Part shown: positions 59,250 through 64,000 of the stretch, in pieces
How the letters are laid out: the number at the start of each line of letters is the position of its first letter
Numbering within the stretch: the first letter of the stretch is position 1
NCBI RefSeq assembly: GCF_030272615.1
Contig: NC_081406.1
Span: 138,305,361 to 138,369,360, forward strand
DNA length: 64,000 nt
Reading direction: 5' to 3'
Source: Cryptomeria japonica
Taxonomy: Eukaryota; Streptophyta; Pinopsida; Cupressales; Cupressaceae
Notes under the pieces: model-generated
Told to the model about the DNA's origin: nothing
The model's database searches: none
The model's input: only the letters and a program-made list of their open reading frames with translations
Program-made: the position numbers and the translations under genes

Positions 59250-60070
59250 TTAAAATTGTTTAAGCCAAAGGTAATCAAGCTTGACATCTCTATGCCTCAT
59301 CATGGGTTGATAGATGCTATGATTGATTGTTATGATTTTGTCATTATGAGGGGAATTTAGACATTTATGAATAGTAGAAGGGATCACTTTCATAGAAGAG
59401 AGCCAAGGATGTCCCAACTTCACACGAAATTGATCTGATGTAGGAATGATAGTAAAAATGACATCTAAGCTCTTAGTACTAACCTCAATAGGAAGAGTAA
59501 TAGAACCAATAGTAGGGCAAGAGAAACCATCATACACCTTAACCACTAAATTAGATTTATCATATGTTACTTGATGCAATTGTGAAGTATAAATATATTC
59601 TTCAATGATCACATTCACCATACACCTTGGATCAATGAGCACTACTCATGAGAGTTTGTCTTTGATCTTCGCAATGATATATAATGGACCAACAGGTGCA
59701 ACAATAGTCTCACTAGGATCAAAGGTAATGCATAGGTCCTTAGGATGTGTAGGTTTATCATCAAGATTCACCACATTATTAGACTCAATACCAAGGTCAT
59801 TAGGAGGAAAATCAGGAGGCTTGGATTCAACCACGTTAGTAGAATGGGAAGGCAAAGGATTAGTGAAGATTTGGAGGTTTTTATTAGGAGGGATATGGAT
59901 TTGTTTCTTTTGTCATTCACACTAATTACAGATATGGTATTGTTATCAATAAAGTCTTGAATTTTACTCCTTAAGGTATAACACTTCTCAGTATCATGGT
60001 CGAGTTGACAATAAAATTGGCAAAAGGCTTTGGGATCATGATAAGGTGGAAAAGGTTTGGAGGTATCAAT
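59250..60070 (-). pseudogene. gag zinc knuckle and retropepsin-like region
   Basis: At about 60,050-60,000 a frame reads CQFYCQLDHDTEKC, a CCHC-like knuckle. At 59,855-59,250 a single frame, interrupted by one TGA at 59,648-59,646, reads LYIIAKIKDKLS, then VLIDPRCMVNVI, STKSLDVIFTIIP and KLGHPWLSSM. Position and hydrophobic pattern match the aspartic protease of Ty3/gypsy elements, where D-(S/T)-G is expected after LI. Here it is D-P-R-C, so this copy has no normal catalytic triad. Confidence 0.65.
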
Positions 60071-60499
60071 TGGATTGATGGGACCTGAAGTTTCAACACA
60101 TTTACATTTATCAATTGTGTCATTACGTTATGCAAAGACTCAAAAAGAGGATTAAATTATTTTCAAAGTATTTGGATAAAGGGGCCACACCTAATGTTGT
60201 GGTTGCAACTTGGTTATTGATGTTGTCATTGATCTTTGATGTATCCCTTGTTCATTTTAAACGTCACAAAATATTGTTGAGCACTCTCATGTTTAACAAA
60301 TGGAGCCATTGAAGGTGATGATTCAAATTAACTCACTTGAAGCTAATAATTATGAAGCAATGTACACAACTATGTAAAGGAAGTAAACTCAAAAAAGAGA
60401 AGCTTATCCCTAATGTATTTTTCTAAATTAGTAATAAAAATTATTTGAACATCTTGATTAGGCATATGCTAACCAATTTGAGAATGCAAATGTTTATAT

Positions 60500-61698
60500 C
60501 TACCAAATAAAACCAATCACTTTTTCTTTAACACCTTGCCTAAAATGAGTCAAATCAATCAAAGTAATCTTAGGACTAATATAATTGTGAAATTGTTGAG
60601 TGAAAGCATTAGCTAGTTGTTGAAATAATGTAATAGAATAAGAAGGCAAATAACAATACCATTGTAAAGCTTTATCCCAAAAGGTTCAAGTAAAAAATTT
60701 AGCCATAAGTCTCTGATCATGAGCAAAGTCTCTACACAAAGTTTGAAATGTTTTCACATGAGTCAAGGGATCACTTTTTTCATTGTAAATCTCCAATTGA
60801 GGGACTTTCACAAGTTTAGGAGGGACAACACGAACAATATCGTCAGATAATGGGCTCGCTACAACAAATGTGGGCACATTAAACTTAGATTGGGTAATGG
60901 AAGCTAATCGTTGTTGTAGGGATGAAATAGTTTGGGCCAAGTTATAGATGGTTGCCTTGGTAAATGGATTAAAATTGGACATGTTGAATTGTGATGGAGG
61001 AGTAGCATTGTTGTATGTAGGTGAAGGTTGAGAGTAAGGAGGTGGAACACTATGATATGTAGGTATGGGAGATAACTGGGTCACAAACAGAAGAATCACA
61101 AAAGGAGGTATAAAAGAATTTTGATTAACAAGTTCCCCCCTTGACTAACATGTGTAGGATTAACATTTTGTGTGGATGTAGTCATGACAAAAGATATAAA
61201 TGTAGGCACACTAGGCCAAGATGTAGGCATAGAAATGGAATGATTGAATTGACTAGTGGTTTGAGTGTATCCAAGGACTTTGGCACAACTTTTGATAGGT
61301 ATTATATCAGTGTCAACAATCTAAGCAAGGTCGTGCAATAAATCAACACCAATTTTATCACTTTGAACCATTTATTTTAATCCTTCAATCAATAGGATTG
61401 CCTCTCTTTCTGGGTATTGTTGACTCATCCATTGTTGAAGATTTTCAAATTCATTGTCAATCTTCTCTAATTGGTCAATTGAAACCCTAGTAAGTGATTC
61501 ATCCACATTGTGATAATTTTGAAAAGAATGAGGATAAATGACATCATTTGTTGGATTAGAGGAACCACCAACATTCTCATGAAATAAGTTATCCAAATTA
61601 GGCTCCATATCTTTAGTAATTAAACCTTGGGAAGCCTTAATTGTATAACTTCTTCTCATGAGGATATTCTAGGTAGGACTAGTAGTAACAAAACTCAT
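60500..61698 (-). pseudogene. gag of the Ty3/gypsy element, broken
   Basis: The ATG at 61,698 gives MSFVTTSPT then a stop, and RRSYTIKASQGLITKDM continues in frame to 61,372. The capsid part (61,099-60,500) reads IYNLAQTISSLQQRL, PPKLVKVPQLEIYN, LTHVKTFQTLCRDF, a TGA where a Trp is expected, then FWDKALQWYCYLPSYSI and LFQQLANAFTQQFHNYI. The W..AL.W...LP..SI..F..L...F spacing is the retrotransposon gag domain. Frameshifts and at least three stops make it dead. Confidence 0.8.
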
Positions 61699-62229
61699 GC
61701 ACAAAGGAGGGAAATTTAAATTTGAATTTAAAATTGAAAATTGTGATTAAACAATGCAAAAATTTATAAAACCGACTGATTAACCAACTAATAAAGCAAT
61801 TTGATTTGTGAATTTGAAAGATAAATGCCTCTAAATCATAGCATAACATATCATAAATATTAGATCTGAAAAATAATTTTGAAAAATTATGCAACCCACA
61901 ACTAAATTTTAGAATTATAAATTAGGGCTTTGGTGAATTCAACCACTAAATTTATACAATTCAATTGAAAATCAGATCTATGAGTGCAAATTTTAATCTT
62001 TTTAAATTTCATAAATAATCAGATTTGAAATAATTAATCCAAATTAGACAATCCACAAGTTCAATGATAGAATTAAAAATTAGGGTTTTTGTGAATTTAA
62101 CCTCTAAATTTTTGTGATTCAATTGAAAATAAAACTTGTAAATGTAAATTTGAATTTGAAAATGGATAAACACTCAGATCTAAGAACATAAATAAGAAAT
62201 TAAGGTGTGATATGTAGGGTTCATCGAAA

Positions 62230-63388
62230 GGTAATATGGTGAAAACTCAGGGTTTCACCCATTAATGTAGTAAAAAATAATTTTTGCTCAGGGACCATTA
62301 CATTAGGGAAAGAAAGAATTTGATAGATCTAAGCCTAATAGGCCAAGATTATGATCATTTTCTAAGGGTTTTGAATGCACCTCTTCTTTCCCTTTGAATT
62401 GATTTGATTTGATTAATAATGTTGAAATTAAAATGAATGTGTATAAATTGAAGTAAATATGCATAAACAGTGAGGTAGTCATTAAACAGAGCCATAAACC
62501 TGGATCTAAGTAATATGTGAGTGTTTGGATCTATTCCTAGAAGGTCGTCCTAAATTATCAGGACCAGAATGCCTGTCACTCTAGTCCTTTGAACTTTTTG
62601 CTATCCAAAAGCGAATTTGTTCATCTCTACAAATAATGTTGATTCTAAAAGTTACAGATATGTACCTGTTCCTACACACAATGGAGAAGGGAATATGGTT
62701 GGTAATAAGGGTTTGCCTTAGGTCAAACATCGGTTTTGAAATTAACCATGAAATAGAATTGAAATGTAAAAGAAGTACTGTAATGAAAATGATTTCCTTT
62801 TGAGGGAAATGTTGAAAATCTTTGAAACACTAATGATATACCTTTTAATGAAGTTTTGTTTGTCTTCACAAGGAATTAGGGTTTCATGTGGATAGTATTC
62901 ATAAATAATATAACATGAATGTCATCTCCAATTCTTGAATCTTGACTTTAATTTTGCTCCAATGCTTGAAAGAAGATTGATTGCTTTCTCACTTGATGTA
63001 ATTAAGGTCTTGAATTCAAATTGTGAAAGATTGATATGAATTTATGATGTCAAAATGAGAGGGGTAGACCTCCTTTTATACATGCTAGTCAAAAACTAAA
63101 TTAATTTTCTGACATGAGCCAACATGGGATCTAGGTTCTCGCTCAAATCATGTTACAATTATGAGACCCCAAAATGGGCCCTTTTGAAGAGGACTAGGGC
63201 ACAAGGTGCTCTGGTCCTATACATCAGAGGCCCAAGATCTTGGGGAAGGAAGTGAAAATCATGAAAATTTGAGTGAAATACATTGTGTGAGAAGAATCAA
63301 AACTTTAATTAGGCTTTAAGGGATGAATGCTAATGTGAAGGCCCAAGTGAGAACGAAAATGTAAGGGAGTGCAATTTAGGACACTACA
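62230..63388 (-). repeat. 5' LTR of the Ty3/gypsy element (1,159 bp)
   Basis: It starts TGTAGTGTCC on the minus strand at 63,388. The inner edge (62,230) is set by alignment with copy A. The terminal TG of the inner edge has mutated to GG here. Adjacent leader sequence differs strongly from copy A for about 26 bases, exactly where the primer-binding site lies. Confidence 0.8.
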
Positions 63389-63419
63389 ATTAGTTGTAGA
63401 TATACTTTTTAATTACGGT

Positions 63420-64000
63420 AAAAATGGGTTTTGAAGGGACCCAAAACCCTTTAACAACTAGTCTTAAACCAAGATTAAAATTGAAGAGTACAAACACATA
63501 TCAGAAAAGCTGCCCAAAATATGACCATAAAACCGACAGCCAAAAGACAACAAAAAAATAGAAGACAAGAAAAAACACGAAAGATAGCATAAGAGACTAA
63601 ACCAAATTCTTTGGGGTGTTTGCAATCTCTCCCTCAAGATGAATCATATTTAGCACCACCTTCTTAAGGTCATGAAGGTCTTGTAGAGGCTTTTTATCCT
63701 TTCTCTTCAAATTTGCTCTTGTTCTCTTGCTAGGGCCTGACGATTCTTCTTAACCCTTATCTTTATCCACATCCAGCTACACTACCTGAATACCTTGATT
63801 CACATGAACTCCAAGTTGAGTACCATAGTATTCATGCTTTTAGCAGTGGATTTTTACAACTTTGTGGCTCAAATTCATGATAGTGTGGAGAGAACCCTTA
63901 ATGTTATTCAACTTTTCCTCAATACCAAATACTTTCCATTAGTAATCCTTCTTCAAATCCTCAATGGCCTCAATAGTCTTTTTCATACAATTTGCCATCA
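63420..64000 (-). pseudogene. coiled-coil C-terminal fragment resembling the ORF3 family, with stops
   Basis: From the window edge on the minus strand one frame reads KKTIEAIEDLKKDY, stop, then VFGIEEKLNNIKGSLHTIMN, GPSKRTRANLKRKDKKP and LQDLHDLKKVVLNMIHLEGE, ending near 63,600. Four in-frame stops (TAA, TAA, TAG, TAA) occur. Heptad-rich text, then a basic linker, then a short helix, resembles the C-terminal third of the ORF downstream of the LINE at 0.7-2.05 kb. It continues beyond the window. Confidence 0.45.

Larger units (their letters stand above)
54884..63388 (-). mobile_element. Ty3/gypsy-like LTR retrotransposon, internally deleted, with a nested insertion
   Basis: It is flanked by attag at 54,879-54,883 and 63,389-63,393, a 5-bp target duplication. 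On the minus strand: 5' LTR 63,388-62,230, leader, gag (61,698 to about 60,500), CCHC knuckle (about 60,030), protease-like region (about 59,855-59,250), a Pro-rich linker (to about 58,410), then the 3' LTR. Reverse transcriptase, RNase H and integrase are gone. The deletion runs into the 3' LTR, whose first ~80 bases are missing. The 3' LTR is split by a 2,435-bp SIRE-like element. In a 160-base stretch I counted about a dozen differences between the LTRs, so the insertion is old. Confidence 0.88.

Noticed and set aside
59605-59925. 106-codon plus-strand frame
   Set aside because: Antisense to the protease-like region of the Ty3/gypsy element.
1-64000. tRNA, rRNA or other structured RNA genes
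   Set aside because: I looked for cloverleaf-type and B-box patterns by eye and found nothing convincing. A covariance-model scan would be needed to exclude them.

Overview
This window looks like intergenic nuclear DNA of a large plant genome. I infer a gymnosperm, most likely a conifer: one intact intron-bearing gene sits in about 60 kb of decayed retrotransposons, satellites and pseudogenes, the DNA is AT-rich, and the retroelement types resemble those of conifer repeat space. The species cannot be named from sequence alone. There are no bacterial signatures (operons, Shine-Dalgarno sites).

Layout. 0.7-6.7 kb: a 5'-truncated LINE on the minus strand (endonuclease, reverse transcriptase, zf-RVT, RNase H) followed by a separate plant-specific ORF ('ORF3'). 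6.7-11 kb: AT-rich DNA with a decayed Cys-rich frame and a 42-bp minisatellite. 11.06-14.02 kb: a 3-kb array of 20-bp monomers in both orientations, forming long palindromes. 14-17.6 kb: a perfect 17-bp hairpin, AT-rich tandem repeats and a 29-bp minisatellite. 17.6-21.45 kb: a Ty3/gypsy RT/RNase H scrap, then a degenerate transposase-like gene on the minus strand. 24.65-26.86 kb: an LTR plus gag fragment of a Ty3/gypsy family. 28.2-29.15 kb: a ~150-bp tandem repeat carrying a 296-bp MITE with an 8-bp target duplication.

30.16-35.42 kb is the main gene: a complete nine-exon vacuolar processing enzyme (legumain, peptidase C13), 489 aa, with signal peptide, catalytic His169 and Cys211 and consensus splice sites. 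Just downstream, on the opposite strand (36.57-37.78 kb), are candidate exons of an unidentified gene. 39.7-42.2 kb resembles a Ty1/copia-type LTR. 44.03-45.54 kb holds broken WNK-kinase and PPR pseudogenes. 46.7-51.8 kb is a second LINE (plus strand) whose reverse transcriptase has been deleted. 54.88-63.39 kb is an old Ty3/gypsy element bounded by a 5-bp target duplication (attag). Its 3' LTR is interrupted by a SIRE-like Ty1/copia element, itself bounded by a 5-bp duplication (gtttg). The window ends in another fragment that looks like the LINE-associated ORF3 family.

No gene cluster or pathway is present. The functional content appears to be the legumain gene; the rest records repeated insertion, nesting and deletion of mobile DNA.
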